Source: Kocuria marina (GTDB taxonomy: Bacteria > Actinomycetota > Actinomycetes > Actinomycetales > Micrococcaceae). Taken from it: DNA of 64,000 nt. Position 1 is the first letter of the stretch. The number at the start of each line of letters is the position of its first letter. Location of the stretch: positions 30,416 through 94,415 of the forward strand of contig NZ_JROM01000048.1 of the NCBI RefSeq assembly GCF_000786655.1, in the 5' to 3' direction. Below the pieces are notes generated by a model. It did no database searches and was not told the DNA's origin. It saw only the letters and a program-made list of their open reading frames with translations. Below are positions 19,090 to 27,951 of this stretch, piece after piece. The position numbers were made by a program, and so were the translations under genes.

Positions 19090-21420
19090 GTGACGACTTC
19101 GCAGGACATGGTGGACCTGCTCGGCCGCGGACCCCGCCCCGAGCAGGTGCGTCACGTGCGCGAGATCCCCGAACGGGAACCCACGCACGCGCCCTGGCCC
19201 GAGTGGCTGCACCCGGACGTGGTCAGCGCATATGAACGTCTCGGCATCCACGAGCCCTACGCGCACCAGGTGGCCGCGATGACCGCGCCGCGGCACGCCA
19301 TCGTGGCTACGGGCACCGCCTCGGGGAAATCCCTGGTCTACCAGTCCCTCGTGCTCGACGCCGTCCACCGGGGCAAACTTGCCGTGGCCGAACGACCCGG
19401 CCTGTTGCACCACCCCGACGAGGCCACCGCGCTGTACATCGCACCCACCAAGGCGCTGGCCGCGGACCAGCTCACGTCCTTGCGCGCCCTCGGTTTCGCC
19501 GACGTGCGCGCGGCGACCTACGACGGGGACACCGATCCCGGCGAGCGCCGCTGGATCCGGGAGCACGCGGACGTGATCCTGTGCAACCCGGACATGCTCC
19601 ACCACGGGATCCTGCCGCATCACACGGGATGGTCGCGGTTCTTCCGGCGGCTGCGTTTCGTGATCGTGGACGAGGCACATTCCTATCGCGGTGTGTTCGG
19701 CTCCCACGTGGCCGTCCTGTTGCGCCGACTCACCCGGGTGGCCGCGCACTACGGGTCCTCCCCCGTGTTCGTGGGGGCGTCCGCGACGAGCGCGTCCCCG
19801 CAGCAGTCGTTCGCCAAGCTCATCGGCGCTCCCGAACAGGACGTGACCGCGGTGACCCACGACACTTCGCCCCACGGTTCCCGCACCGTGGTGCTGTGGG
19901 AGCCGGAACAGTCCCCCGGCGGTTCGGACAACGGCGCCCCCCGTCGCCGCACGGTCACCGCGGAGGCCTCCGACATGCTCACCGACCTCGTCCTGCGCCA
20001 GATCCGCACGATCGCGTTCATCCGCTCCCGCCGCGGCGCGGAGACCATCGCCCAGGCCGCCCACCGCCAGCTCGAGGAAGTGGACCCCGCGCTCGGTCAT
20101 CGCGTGGCCGCCTACCGTTCCGGGTTCCTGCCGGAAGAGCGGCGCGAACTCGAACAGCAGTTGCGGGACGGTCGCTTGCTGGGGGTCGCGAGCACGTCCG
20201 CGCTCGAGCTCGGGATCGACATCGCGGGTCTCGACGCCGTTCTGGTCGCCGGATGGCCCGGGACCCGGGCGTCCTTCCTGCAGCAGATCGGCCGGGCCGG
20301 GCGTGCGGGTCAGCATGCGCTGGCCGCATTGATCGCGGGGGACGACCCCCTGGACGGCTACCTCGTGAACCACCCCGAGGCGATCTTCGACGTCCCCGTG
20401 GAGGCCACGGTGTTCGAGGCCTCGAATCCCTACGTGCTCGCCCCACACCTGTGCGCCGCGGCCGCGGAACTGCCCCTGCGCCCCGACGAACTGGAGCTGT
20501 TCGGACCCACCGCGCGCAGCGTCGTCGACTCCCTCACGAACGCGGGACACCTGCGCCGCCGCCCGAGCGGATGGTTCTGGACCCGCTCGGAGCAGCCCGC
20601 CAACATGGTCTCGATCCGTTCCGGGGACGGCGGGCCCGTGCAGATCATCGACTCGGACACGGGTTCGGTGCTCGGCACCATGGGAGCTCCCCAATCGCAT
20701 TACCAAGCGCACCCGGGGGCAGTGTACGTGCACCAGGGCCGGACCTATCTGGTGGAGGAGCTGGACGAGGAACTGCACGTAGCGGCGGTGCGCCGGGCGT
20801 TCCCGGACTTCTACACGGTCGCCCGCGACATCACCGAGGTCCGCGTGCGGGAGGTGCGCGACTCGATGCAGTGGGGACCCGTGAGTATCCACCGCGGAGC
20901 CGTGGACGTGACCACACAGGTGGTCAGCTACCAACGCAAACTGGTGGCGTCCAACGAGGTAGCGGGCGAGGAACCCCTGGATCTGCCACCCCGTCAGTTG
21001 TCCACGACGGCCACGTGGTTCACGGTGTCCGGTCCGCAGCTGGCCGCGATGGGGATCGAGGAACCGGACATCCCCGGTTCCCTGCACGCCGCCGAACACG
21101 CCATGATCGGGCTCTTGCCACTGTTGGCCTCGTGCGATCGCTGGGACGTGGGCGGACTCTCGACCGCCCTGCACGTGGACACCGAGCTGCCCACGATCTT
21201 CGTGCACGACGGCCACGCCGGCGGTGCGGGATTCTCCGAGCGCGGGTACGACATGTTCCGCCACTGGATCGCGGCCACCCGGGACGCGATCGCGCAGTGC
21301 GAATGCGAGTCCGGCTGCCCCTCGTGCGTGCAGTCCCCCAAGTGCGGCAACCGCAACAACCCGCTCGACAAGGCCGGAGCGCTCAAGCTGCTCAACGGGG
21401 TGCTGTCGTTCGCGCCGTGA
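19090..21420 (+). CDS. DEAD/DEAH-box helicase with DUF1998 domain (MrfA/Hrq1-like)
   Basis: The 776-residue protein has both helicase domains: Walker A ATGTASGKSLVYQSLVLD, DEAH box in VIVDEAHSYRGVFGSHVA, motif III VGASATSASP, and motif VI QQIGRAGRAGQ. The C-terminal DUF1998 region carries a four-Cys cluster, QCECESGCPSCVQSPKCGN, as in Bacillus MrfA (a 3'-5' helicase for mitomycin-damage repair) and related to eukaryotic Hrq1. It therefore probably acts in DNA repair. GTG 19090 (VTTSQDMVDLLGRG) was chosen since the preceding frame lacks similarity and overlaps the divergent split-barrel gene; its ribosome-binding site is poor. The gene is convergent with the TAD locus. Confidence 0.92.
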   Translation: MTTSQDMVDLLGRGPRPEQVRHVREIPEREPTHAPWPEWLHPDVVSAYERLGIHEPYAHQVAAMTAPRHAIVATGTASGKSLVYQSLVLDAVHRGKLAVAERPGLLHHPDEATALYIAPTKALAADQLTSLRALGFADVRAATYDGDTDPGERRWIREHADVILCNPDMLHHGILPHHTGWSRFFRRLRFVIVDEAHSYRGVFGSHVAVLLRRLTRVAAHYGSSPVFVGASATSASPQQSFAKLIGAPEQDVTAVTHDTSPHGSRTVVLWEPEQSPGGSDNGAPRRRTVTAEASDMLTDLVLRQIRTIAFIRSRRGAETIAQAAHRQLEEVDPALGHRVAAYRSGFLPEERRELEQQLRDGRLLGVASTSALELGIDIAGLDAVLVAGWPGTRASFLQQIGRAGRAGQHALAALIAGDDPLDGYLVNHPEAIFDVPVEATVFEASNPYVLAPHLCAAAAELPLRPDELELFGPTARSVVDSLTNAGHLRRRPSGWFWTRSEQPANMVSIRSGDGGPVQIIDSDTGSVLGTMGAPQSHYQAHPGAVYVHQGRTYLVEELDEELHVAAVRRAFPDFYTVARDITEVRVREVRDSMQWGPVSIHRGAVDVTTQVVSYQRKLVASNEVAGEEPLDLPPRQLSTTATWFTVSGPQLAAMGIEEPDIPGSLHAAEHAMIGLLPLLASCDRWDVGGLSTALHVDTELPTIFVHDGHAGGAGFSERGYDMFRHWIAATRDAIAQCECESGCPSCVQSPKCGNRNNPLDKAGALKLLNGVLSFAP

Positions 21421-21475
21421 GTCAGTCTTTTCGTTCCGCGGCGGGCGGCAGCTCCGTGGTGGATGACCGCGAACC

Positions 21476-21895
21476 TCACGGCTCTCCCGGCGGTGGGCCA
21501 GCCCGGGAGACGCCTCTCGCCGGGCCCAGGGGCGCGAGGGGTTGCGGTAACTCGATCACCGCGGTGATGTCCACGATCGTGTTCTCGGGAGCCACCACCG
21601 CGCACTCGGACAACTGGGCGCCATTGTCCGCTGCCACCCGCGCGGCCACATCGCACGGGACGCCGGGGCTCAGGCCGCGAGCGACGTCGGCCGCGGCCAG
21701 TGCCGCGAGATCCGCCGCCTTGGCCGCGCGGTGGGTGAGGATCGCCGCTTGTGCGACGAGCAGGACCACCACCAGGAGGAAGCACAGCGTCACGGCCAGG
21801 GTCAGCCCGTGTATCGTTCCGGATCCCTCGTCGCGGTGATGTTCCGCGCCCATCGCCCGAGTGCGACGGCGCTCGTGCGGCTTGTTCGACGTCAT
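21476..21895 (-). CDS. TadE-like protein of the Rv3654c family
   Basis: A 139-residue protein. A hydrophilic leader (MTSNKPHERRRTRAMG) precedes GSGTIHGLTLAVTLCFLLVV, a pilin-like transmembrane helix starting after a Gly-Ser-Gly. After it come HRAAKAADLAALAAADVARG and a short conserved extracytoplasmic part with two Cys (GVPCDVA, LSECAVV). This is the pattern of the last gene of the actinobacterial Flp/TAD locus. ATG 21895 starts one base after the stop of the TadE gene. It is probably a minor pseudopilin or secreted component. Confidence 0.82.
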   Translation of the reverse strand: MTSNKPHERRRTRAMGAEHHRDEGSGTIHGLTLAVTLCFLLVVVLLVAQAAILTHRAAKAADLAALAAADVARGLSPGVPCDVAARVAADNGAQLSECAVVAPENTIVDITAVIELPQPLAPLGPARGVSRAGPPPGEP

Positions 21896-21896
21896 G

Positions 21897-22370
21897 TCAC
21901 GGCCCCGCATGGTCCGGTGCTCCCGACGCGGCTCCGGGAGCCCCGTCGGCTCCACGCGTGCTGTCCACGGCTGCGCTGCCGCTGGCATGTAACCGCCAAT
22001 TGCTCCACTTCCCCAGGATCCCCGGGGCGGGGCCGCTCACCGCGACCGTGACCCGGTCGCCCGCGGCACTGACCTGGACGACGGCGGAGTCCCCGGCGAT
22101 GTCCCGCGCCGTGCGTTCCACGACCTCGGAGTTTTCTCCCCGGGCCGCGGCCCGTGCGGAGGCCCGGGCAGCTTCCTCGTAACGCACGGTCGTCATCCCG
22201 GCGGCCGCGGCCGCGAGCAGAACGGCCAGGAGAAGGACGAGACCGGGCATGATGACCGCCGTCTCCACGGTGACCGCGCCGGTGTCCGGGTGACCCGGCG
22301 GATGTTCCGGCGCATGTTCCGACGGGGCGTTGACGTGGCCGTGCACCGGCTCGGTGCTGGACTTTCTCAT
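21897..22370 (-). CDS. TadE family pilus assembly protein (Rv3655c-like)
   Basis: A 157-residue protein. An excellent ribosome-binding site (aaggagga) precedes ATG 22370. A ~30-residue Pro/His-rich leader is followed by DTGAVTVETAVIMPGLVLLL, the TadE signature (Gly-Ala-Val-T-V-E before a hydrophobic helix; the Glu at +5 of the processing site is kept). The extracellular remainder is YEEAARASARAAARGE and a small beta domain. TadE-type minor pilins are cleaved by the TadV-like prepilin peptidase, which is not present in this window. Confidence 0.87.
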   Translation of the reverse strand: MRKSSTEPVHGHVNAPSEHAPEHPPGHPDTGAVTVETAVIMPGLVLLLAVLLAAAAAGMTTVRYEEAARASARAAARGENSEVVERTARDIAGDSAVVQVSAAGDRVTVAVSGPAPGILGKWSNWRLHASGSAAVDSTRGADGAPGAASGAPDHAGP

Positions 22371-22562
22371 GGGAGTCCTCCTTCTGCGGATCCTTCGACG
22401 GACAGCCACTCGCGCGGTCACCGGTTCGGGCCACGATGCCCGAGTGGCGGCGTCGTGAGGGCTCGACGTGGTTCTGTTCGGTCGGTGCTGGCACCGTGCC
22501 CGGGCCGCGGGGTGGCCGGTCGTACTCGGCTCCCCACGGCCCGGGCCCGGTGGGTGTGCGGT
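22371..22562. other. 192-bp gap between pilin and tadE genes
   Basis: No gene is seen. The gap holds the tadE ribosome-binding site at its lower end. It is a G+C-rich spacer without a clear terminator; partial termination after the abundant major pilin would be expected but cannot be pointed to. Confidence 0.35.
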
Positions 22563-22835
22563 TCAGACGGCCAACGCCTTCTGGATGATGCCGAGCAGCA
22601 TGCCCGAGACGGAGTCCGAGGACAGCACCGCGGCCATGACGCCACCGAAGGCGGCGGCCGCGAGCACGATCACCGCGTACTCCGCCGTGGACGCCCCGAG
22701 GTCCGGGTCGTCCGGATCGATGGTGGTGTGGGGCTGCACCTCCGTGGTCGGCATGGACCGGGTCGCATCCTCCCAGGGGATTTCCGTGGGGTCGTCGAAC
22801 GCGGTGGTGCGGGCGGGAAGCGTGATGGTGGACAT
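22563..22835 (-). CDS. DUF4244 / Flp-type major pilin candidate
   Basis: A 90-residue protein: a 48-residue hydrophilic N-part is followed by DLGASTAEYAVIVLAAAAFG, the hallmark of Flp/DUF4244 pilins (Gly-Ala-S/T-x-A-E-Y-A before a long hydrophobic helix). Prepilin cleavage would be expected after the Gly, with Glu at position +5. The rest (VLSSDSVSGMLLGIIQKALAV) forms the C-terminal helix. ATG 22835 has acaggag upstream. It is the candidate structural subunit of the TAD-type fibre. Confidence 0.88.
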   Translation of the reverse strand: MSTITLPARTTAFDDPTEIPWEDATRSMPTTEVQPHTTIDPDDPDLGASTAEYAVIVLAAAAFGGVMAAVLSSDSVSGMLLGIIQKALAV

Positions 22836-23059
22836 GGTGTTTCTCCTGTTCGCTGTGTAGCGGTTACGGGTTGTGGACTGGGGCGGCTGCGTCTCGCGCC
22901 GACCGCCCCGAGACGTCGAAGGTCGAGCAATCGACCGGGTGATCGAGGAACGGTGTGACAGGACCCATCGACTGGGCGGCCCCCTGCCCCGTCCGGTAAG
23001 AACCGTGCGGTTCACAAGGGCTTGGGCGTGCACGTCGATGTGGACGTGATCGTTGGCGC

Positions 23060-23689
23060 TCATGACCCGAACACCCTGGGCAGCAAGCTCATGAGCACGG
23101 GGACCACGCCCCAGCACATGAACGCGGGCAGGAAGCACAGTCCGAGCGGCAGCACGAGTTTGACGGCCAGTGCCTCGGCCGCTCGTTCGGCACGGCGGTA
23201 ATGCGCTCGCCGCACGAGCTCCGCCTGACCCCGCAGCACGGACGCGGAGGCCGTGGCGGACGTGGCCGTGAACTCGAGGGCATCCCGGAAATCGCGCATG
23301 TCCCGGGACAGCTCCCCGTCCGGCGGCCATGCCGCATCCCACGGGAGCCCAAGTCGCAGGGCGGCCGCGACCCGACCCAGCTGCGGATGAGCGGCGCCCG
23401 AGCAACTGTCCGCGAGGACGGACACGGCTTCCGCGAGCGGCAGCCCGGTCTCGAGTTGGCATGCGGTCAATTCCACGAGGGCCGCTGCGGGCAGGGCGGG
23501 GATGACCGCGGACTTGGCCCCCGGAACACCGGCCAGGACGTCCCGCACGGCACCCGGCGCCGGACGGTGCGCAGCGGGATCGCGCGGGGAGCGCCGTCGT
23601 CCGCGGGGAGTCCCCAACTGCGGGCCGGGAGAAAGCCACAAGAGCACACCGCATCCCGCGAGGGCGCCCGCCATCAGCGCGCCGATCAT
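23060..23689 (-). CDS. tadC: Type II secretion F / TadC-like membrane protein
   Basis: A 209-residue protein. An N-terminal hydrophobic helix (MIGALMAGALAGCGVLLWL), a cytoplasmic T2SSF helical domain (LVELTACQLETGLPLAEAVSVLADS; FRDALEFTATSATASASVLRGQAELVRR) and a C-terminal pair of membrane segments (LPLGLCFLPAFMCWGVVPVL) are visible. TadC is one of the two inner-membrane platform proteins of the Flp pilus machine. It is shorter than typical TadC (~280), as usual for the actinobacterial locus. Its ATG overlaps the tadB stop by 4 bases. Confidence 0.87.
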   Translation of the reverse strand: MIGALMAGALAGCGVLLWLSPGPQLGTPRGRRRSPRDPAAHRPAPGAVRDVLAGVPGAKSAVIPALPAAALVELTACQLETGLPLAEAVSVLADSCSGAAHPQLGRVAAALRLGLPWDAAWPPDGELSRDMRDFRDALEFTATSATASASVLRGQAELVRRAHYRRAERAAEALAVKLVLPLGLCFLPAFMCWGVVPVLMSLLPRVFGS

Positions 23690-24477
23690 GACGCGGTCTC
23701 CGCTTCAGCGCGGTGCATCAGGGTTCGTGTCCACAGCCGCCCGGCGATACTCAGAGCAGCACCGGCCGCGAGCGCGACCCGCCCCCACCACGTGGTCAGC
23801 AGCGTGCTGATCGGATCCGTGCCCATCAGGACACCGAGTCCCAGCGCGAGCATCGGCAGCCACGACAGGGTCCGCACCGTGACCCGCGGCCCCGCCAGGG
23901 CACTGTCCCGAGCGGCCTGCGCGTCCAACTGCGATTCCAGCGACTCGGCCACCCCGGAGAGCGTGCGGCCCAGGGAGGCCCCCGAGCGTTCCGAGATCTC
24001 CCAGCACGCGGCGAGCTGGGCGCACACCGATCGGGCGATGGCCGCGAGCGCGCGATCCCCCACGGGCACCGGAGCGCTCGCGAAACGCGTCAGGCTCACG
24101 GACACCGGGATCCCCACCTGGGCGGCGGCGTGGACGTCCCCGCACATTCGTGCGATCCAGCGCCCCGTGGGCCCCGATCCGGTGGAGACCGCGGGCAGTT
24201 CGCCGAACACCCGGGCGGGGGCCCGCCCCGCCTGCAGCAGCGCGGCCAGTCGGCGGACGACGGTCACCCATTGCATGGCCTCGGCGCCACGATCACGACG
24301 GCGCCACCGGGCGAACGCGCCCGGCTCCCGCGAGCGCTCGGCACCGTCGCCGTCGCCGTCGTCGTTACCTCCGGGGCGACGCGTGAGCACGGCCAACCTG
24401 CCCCCGCGCGTACCGCCACCGCTCCAGACGAGCAATGCGGCCGCGGTGAGGACGAAGACAAGGACGGCGGCCATCAT
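23686..24477 (-). CDS. tadB: Type II secretion F / TadB-like membrane protein
   Basis: A 263-residue protein. An N-terminal helix (VLVFVLTAAALLVWSGGG) is followed by a charged cytoplasmic T2SSF domain (VTVVRRLAALLQAGRAPARVF; LAACWEISERSGASLGRTLS) and two C-terminal membrane segments (LSWLPMLALGLGVLMG; VALAAGAALSIAGRL). It forms the platform with TadC. It overlaps tadA upstream and tadC downstream by 4 bases each, so the proteins are made in a coupled chain. Confidence 0.87.
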   Translation of the reverse strand: MMAAVLVFVLTAAALLVWSGGGTRGGRLAVLTRRPGGNDDGDGDGAERSREPGAFARWRRRDRGAEAMQWVTVVRRLAALLQAGRAPARVFGELPAVSTGSGPTGRWIARMCGDVHAAAQVGIPVSVSLTRFASAPVPVGDRALAAIARSVCAQLAACWEISERSGASLGRTLSGVAESLESQLDAQAARDSALAGPRVTVRTLSWLPMLALGLGVLMGTDPISTLLTTWWGRVALAAGAALSIAGRLWTRTLMHRAEAETAS

Positions 24478-25814
24478 GACGCCTCACGCCCTCGCTCCAA
24501 CAAGCGGGTCAGCTGCGACCAGCCGGGCCCCTTGACCGGGTGCCCGGACTCCACGGTGAGAGCGGGCCGCGTGCTCAGCACGCTGTCCTCGAGGTGGAGG
24601 GTGCACAGGGAATCCAGCCTGCGACCGGCGGGGGTGCGGCTCACGTGGGCCACGAGGTCCAGCGCGTTGGCCGCCTGCAGGTCGACCGCGCTTCGGCCCA
24701 GTCCCGCGAGGGAACCGAGGGCGGCCAGCCGGGCCGGGACCGCCCGCGCGGAGTTCGCATGCACGGTTCCCGCACCGGAGTGTCCCGTGTTCAGGGCGGT
24801 CAACAACTCGCGGACCTCAGCACCGCGACATTCGCCCACCACGAGCCAGTCCGGGCGCATCCGCAACGCTTGCCGGACCAGGTCCGTGAGGTCCACGGAA
24901 CCGGCCCCCTCCACGTTCTCCTGCCGGGACTGCATGCCGACTACGTGAGGATGATCGGGGTTCAGCTCCGCGGCGTCCTCCACGAGCACGAGGCGCTGTT
25001 CCGGCGCGCACTGGGACAACAGCGTGGACAGCACGGTGGTCTTCCCGGAACCGGTGGCCCCGCTGATCATGAGATTCGCCCGTGCGGCCATGGCATCCGT
25101 GAGGACGTCCGCGAGGAACGGGTGCACAGTCCCGGAGTGCACCAGATCCGCGAGCGACAGCCGCTGAGGGGCCCGGAACCGGATGGACAGCAGTGTCCCC
25201 GAGGTGGACACCGGCGGGATCACGGCATGCACCCGCAGCCCGGTGGCGGTCTGCACGTCCACGCACGGGTGGCCGTCATCCAGCCGGCGGCCGGCCGCGG
25301 TCACGAGCCGCACCGCGAGTGCCCGCACATGCGCCTCGGACGTGAACGGGCTCGCGACTCGCTGAATCCCGTCCTGGGTCTCCACGAAGACGTTCTCGTG
25401 CCCGTTGACGTAGACGTCGCTCAGCCCGGTGGCGGGGAGCAAAGGCTCCAACGGCCCGAGCCCGGTCAACTGCGCCTTGACGTGCTGCGCTGCTCGGACG
25501 GAGCCCACGGCCCCGAGTACCCGGCCCGTCTCCCGCACGGCCTTGGCGATCCTGGTGTCGGTGACCGGACCGCCCTCGGCCAGGAGTCGTTCGCGCACCT
25601 GGTCCACGAACGCGGCGTCGTGCGCGGCAGCTCCCGGACCCGGAGACACCCGCCGGCTGGACAGCGCGGCGTCATGGGCGTTACCACCCGGACCCGGAGA
25701 CACCCGCCGGCTGGACAGCGCGGCGTCGTGGCCGTCAGCTCCCGGCGCCGGCGTGACACACGGACCGGGCCGGGCGTCGTCGTGATCGTGGGACACCGTG
25801 AAGGAAACCGTCAT
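24474..25814 (-). CDS. tadA: TadA/CpaF-type secretion ATPase
   Basis: A 446-residue hexameric ATPase of the VirB11/CpaF group that powers pilus assembly. Walker A is MISGATGSGKTTVLSTLLSQ and the Walker B region RLVLVEDAAELNPDHPHVVG. The His box/Asp box region MRPDWLVVGECRGAEVRELL and GHSGAGTVHANSARAVPARL are characteristic. The N-terminus (residues ~8-60) is a low-complexity insert made of an 18-residue unit, AALSSRRVSPGPG plus HD linker, present twice (54-bp tandem repeat at 25633-25727). The start at ATG 25814 overlaps the ssd stop in ATGA. It corresponds in order to Rv3659c. Confidence 0.93.
   Translation of the reverse strand: MTVSFTVSHDHDDARPGPCVTPAPGADGHDAALSSRRVSPGPGGNAHDAALSSRRVSPGPGAAAHDAAFVDQVRERLLAEGGPVTDTRIAKAVRETGRVLGAVGSVRAAQHVKAQLTGLGPLEPLLPATGLSDVYVNGHENVFVETQDGIQRVASPFTSEAHVRALAVRLVTAAGRRLDDGHPCVDVQTATGLRVHAVIPPVSTSGTLLSIRFRAPQRLSLADLVHSGTVHPFLADVLTDAMAARANLMISGATGSGKTTVLSTLLSQCAPEQRLVLVEDAAELNPDHPHVVGMQSRQENVEGAGSVDLTDLVRQALRMRPDWLVVGECRGAEVRELLTALNTGHSGAGTVHANSARAVPARLAALGSLAGLGRSAVDLQAANALDLVAHVSRTPAGRRLDSLCTLHLEDSVLSTRPALTVESGHPVKGPGWSQLTRLLERGREAS
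25633..25727. repeat. 54-bp-period tandem repeat inside tadA (41 identical bases per unit)
   Basis: Bases 25633-25673 and 25687-25727 are identical over 41 bases. The 54-base period keeps the frame and adds 18 residues to the N-terminal linker of TadA. The exact identity implies a recent duplication and probable length variation between strains. Confidence 0.85.
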
Positions 25815-27127
25815 GACAGCTCCTCCAACGCCCGGGCGATCTGCGCCACGGCCTTCGCATGGCGGGGGCGCCGGCCGCGGCGCAGCACGGTGCCGTCGTC
25901 GAGGTGCTGGGGCACGTGGGCGTCAAACCCCACGGTGGCCACGCACGGCACGCCGGTGGCCTCGGCCACGACCGGGGGATCCACGTCCGCGACGTTGACC
26001 CCGCACACCGCACTCACCACGGGAACGGGTGCGCAACGCCGAACCGTGTGCTCCGCGGCCAGGATCCCGCGCACGGTGCGGGGAGCCAGGACCAGCACGG
26101 CATCGCACCAGCGCGCTTGCCGTTCGAGGTCCGAGCGGGACAGATCCACCACCTGGACCGCCGCGGCACCGCGCAGCGCGCCGATCACCGTGGCCATCGG
26201 AACGGTGTGCTCGTGGCTCGCGTGTCGATCCCACGAGAGGTACCGCAGGGCGTCCAGGCGCGGCATGGCCGCCCACAACTGGTCGGCCGCCACGGTGCCC
26301 GAGAAATGGTTCAGCTCGGGCCACCGCAGCCCGTCGGTGGTTTCCTCCCCCAACGCGAGATCGAGGCCCGCGCCCAGGGGGTCACCGTCCACGAGCGCGG
26401 TGTCCGCCCCCCGGGCCGCGAAGTGTCCCGCGAGCCAGCACGCCACCGTGGACGCACCCACTCCCCCGGTAGCGCCGACGACGCCGTACACCCGCCCGGT
26501 CGTGCGTGGCAGTTCGGAATCGGCCGAGCGGGAGATCATGTCCGCGAGCCACGCGGCCGCGTGCGGCAACACCACCACGGCGGACGCCCCGAACCTCGCC
26601 GCGGTGTCCCACGCGTCGGCGTGTTCGGTGAGCGCCACGACCACCGCCCCGCGGGGTACGACGTCCCCGGCCCAGGCGGCATCCACGAGCACGACGTCCG
26701 ATGACGCCGCTCGCGCCCCCGCGCCGTCGTCCGTCACCCTGAGCGCGACCCCGGCGCCGATGCACACGGCCTCGACGGCCTCCACGAGGTCAGAGGTGGT
26801 GCTGAGCAACTGCACGCCGCGGGTCCCGTGCGAGTCGGCGCCGGCCAATGAACTACCCGCTGAGGCACTGCCCGCGGCGTCACCGCCCGACGCCGCGCTG
26901 CCTGTCGCCGTGCTTCCCATCGGTGCACGCCCCACCGCTGTGCTGACCCGCGAGCGCGCCGCGACCGGGGACTCGCGATCTGCGGGAACCGGCCCGGCAG
27001 GGAGCGGACCAGACCCCTGATCGTCATGGCCACTGTCATAGGCTGCGAAGGACCGACTGGCCGCGCGGCGGGCTCGACGCGAGGCACCCGGGGAGACGAC
27101 GGGAGCCGTGATGGATGCGGTGTTCAT
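25811..27127 (-). CDS. ssd: CpaE/Ssd-like ParA-type ATPase of the TAD locus
   Basis: A 438-residue protein in the place of Rv3660c (septum site-determining/CpaE-like). Residues ~110-215 form a receiver-like Rossmann domain (GVQLLSTTSDLVEAVEAV). From ~230 a ParA/MinD-like domain begins: VVGATGGVGASTVACWLAGH is a deviant Walker A (GGVGAST, lacking the usual signature Lys of GKGGVGKT). It continues with TALVDGDPLGAGLDLALGEE and VQVVDLSRSD. The first ~100 residues are Ala/Ser/Gly-rich low complexity. ATG 27127 was chosen with agg upstream; the open frame continues to 27343 without similarity. CpaE proteins help position the pilus apparatus, and the mycobacterial homologue affects septation. Confidence 0.87.
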   Translation of the reverse strand: MNTASITAPVVSPGASRRARRAASRSFAAYDSGHDDQGSGPLPAGPVPADRESPVAARSRVSTAVGRAPMGSTATGSAASGGDAAGSASAGSSLAGADSHGTRGVQLLSTTSDLVEAVEAVCIGAGVALRVTDDGAGARAASSDVVLVDAAWAGDVVPRGAVVVALTEHADAWDTAARFGASAVVVLPHAAAWLADMISRSADSELPRTTGRVYGVVGATGGVGASTVACWLAGHFAARGADTALVDGDPLGAGLDLALGEETTDGLRWPELNHFSGTVAADQLWAAMPRLDALRYLSWDRHASHEHTVPMATVIGALRGAAAVQVVDLSRSDLERQARWCDAVLVLAPRTVRGILAAEHTVRRCAPVPVVSAVCGVNVADVDPPVVAEATGVPCVATVGFDAHVPQHLDDGTVLRRGRRPRHAKAVAQIARALEELS

Positions 27128-27347
27128 GGCACCAACCTGGCCGGTGACACCCACGTTCCGCGCCCACGGGCCCGCACTGTGCAGCGTTACGGGCACCTGC
27201 CGCGGCGCGCCGGGTGCTGTGCAGTTCGCCCACCGCGGGGTCTGGAGGTTTCGTCCCACGACGCGCTCGCCGAGTGATACGGATCGGTAACCGGTGGTAC
27301 ACAGCTGTCCGGGGAAGTGCCACCATGAACTGACGGACCTCAAACCT

Positions 27348-27890
27348 GTGACACGGACATCGGCCGTCGCGGCGCTGATCCTGAATGTGCTTTATTGCCT
27401 GCTGGTGCTCGCCCTGCTGCTCTGGGTGTTCCACTGGGACCGGGTCAGCATCATAGTGGTGGCTCTGCTTCTCCTGGCCGTCATCATCATCCCCGGGTTC
27501 TTCATTCTGCGCCCGCAGACCCAGTGGGCGCAGGACTACACCATCACCTCATACGGTGCCCGCAGCCAAGGGCAACTCACGGTACCGGTGCCCGTCTCCG
27601 AACTACCGAGACTGGTCGAGCGTGCCTGCGCCCAGGACGCGAAACTGGGCTTGCGAGAACTCGATGCGCAGGGCGGGCGGATCTCGGTGGGAATCACGTT
27701 CTCGTCGTGGGGCGCGCGCGTCCGATTCCCCTTGCGACCCGTCTCGGAGACCGCGTCGCAGATCGTGGCGACCTCGCGTCCTCGGATGCCACTGGAACCG
27801 TCGGACCGGGCCCGGAGCGAAGGAAACCTATCCCTGCTGTTCCGCGGCGTGGCACGGGAGGCCGAGCGCACGCACACGAGCATGACCTGA
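27348..27890 (+). CDS. Putative membrane protein, unknown function
   Basis: A 180-residue protein starting at GTG 27348 (VTRTSAVAALILNVLYCLLV). Two hydrophobic helices at about residues 6-30 and 33-53 are followed by a ~125-residue hydrophilic domain with beta-rich segments (GQLTVPVPVSELPRLVERAC; GGRISVGITFSSWGARVRF). A ggacc lies 9-13 bases upstream. An in-frame GTG at 27294 is possible, but the added residues are not membrane-like. I do not recognise the family. It is divergent from ssd and convergent with the Pth2 gene; codon pattern and third-position G+C look native. Confidence 0.6.
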   Translation: MTRTSAVAALILNVLYCLLVLALLLWVFHWDRVSIIVVALLLLAVIIIPGFFILRPQTQWAQDYTITSYGARSQGQLTVPVPVSELPRLVERACAQDAKLGLRELDAQGGRISVGITFSSWGARVRFPLRPVSETASQIVATSRPRMPLEPSDRARSEGNLSLLFRGVAREAERTHTSMT

Positions 27891-27951
27891 GCACCGCCCG
27901 ACCGGGCGCGGCGCATGCCCCATGAGGTCCGGCTCTACGCCGAGCCGTCGA

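Noticed and set aside
19048..21264. 738-codon frame opposite the MrfA-like helicase
   Set aside because: Antisense to a complete helicase with all motifs; composition is that of a shadow frame.
25633..25727. CRISPR-like or phase-variation repeat
   Set aside because: Only two units, period a multiple of three inside a coding gene, no spacers; it is a coding tandem repeat.
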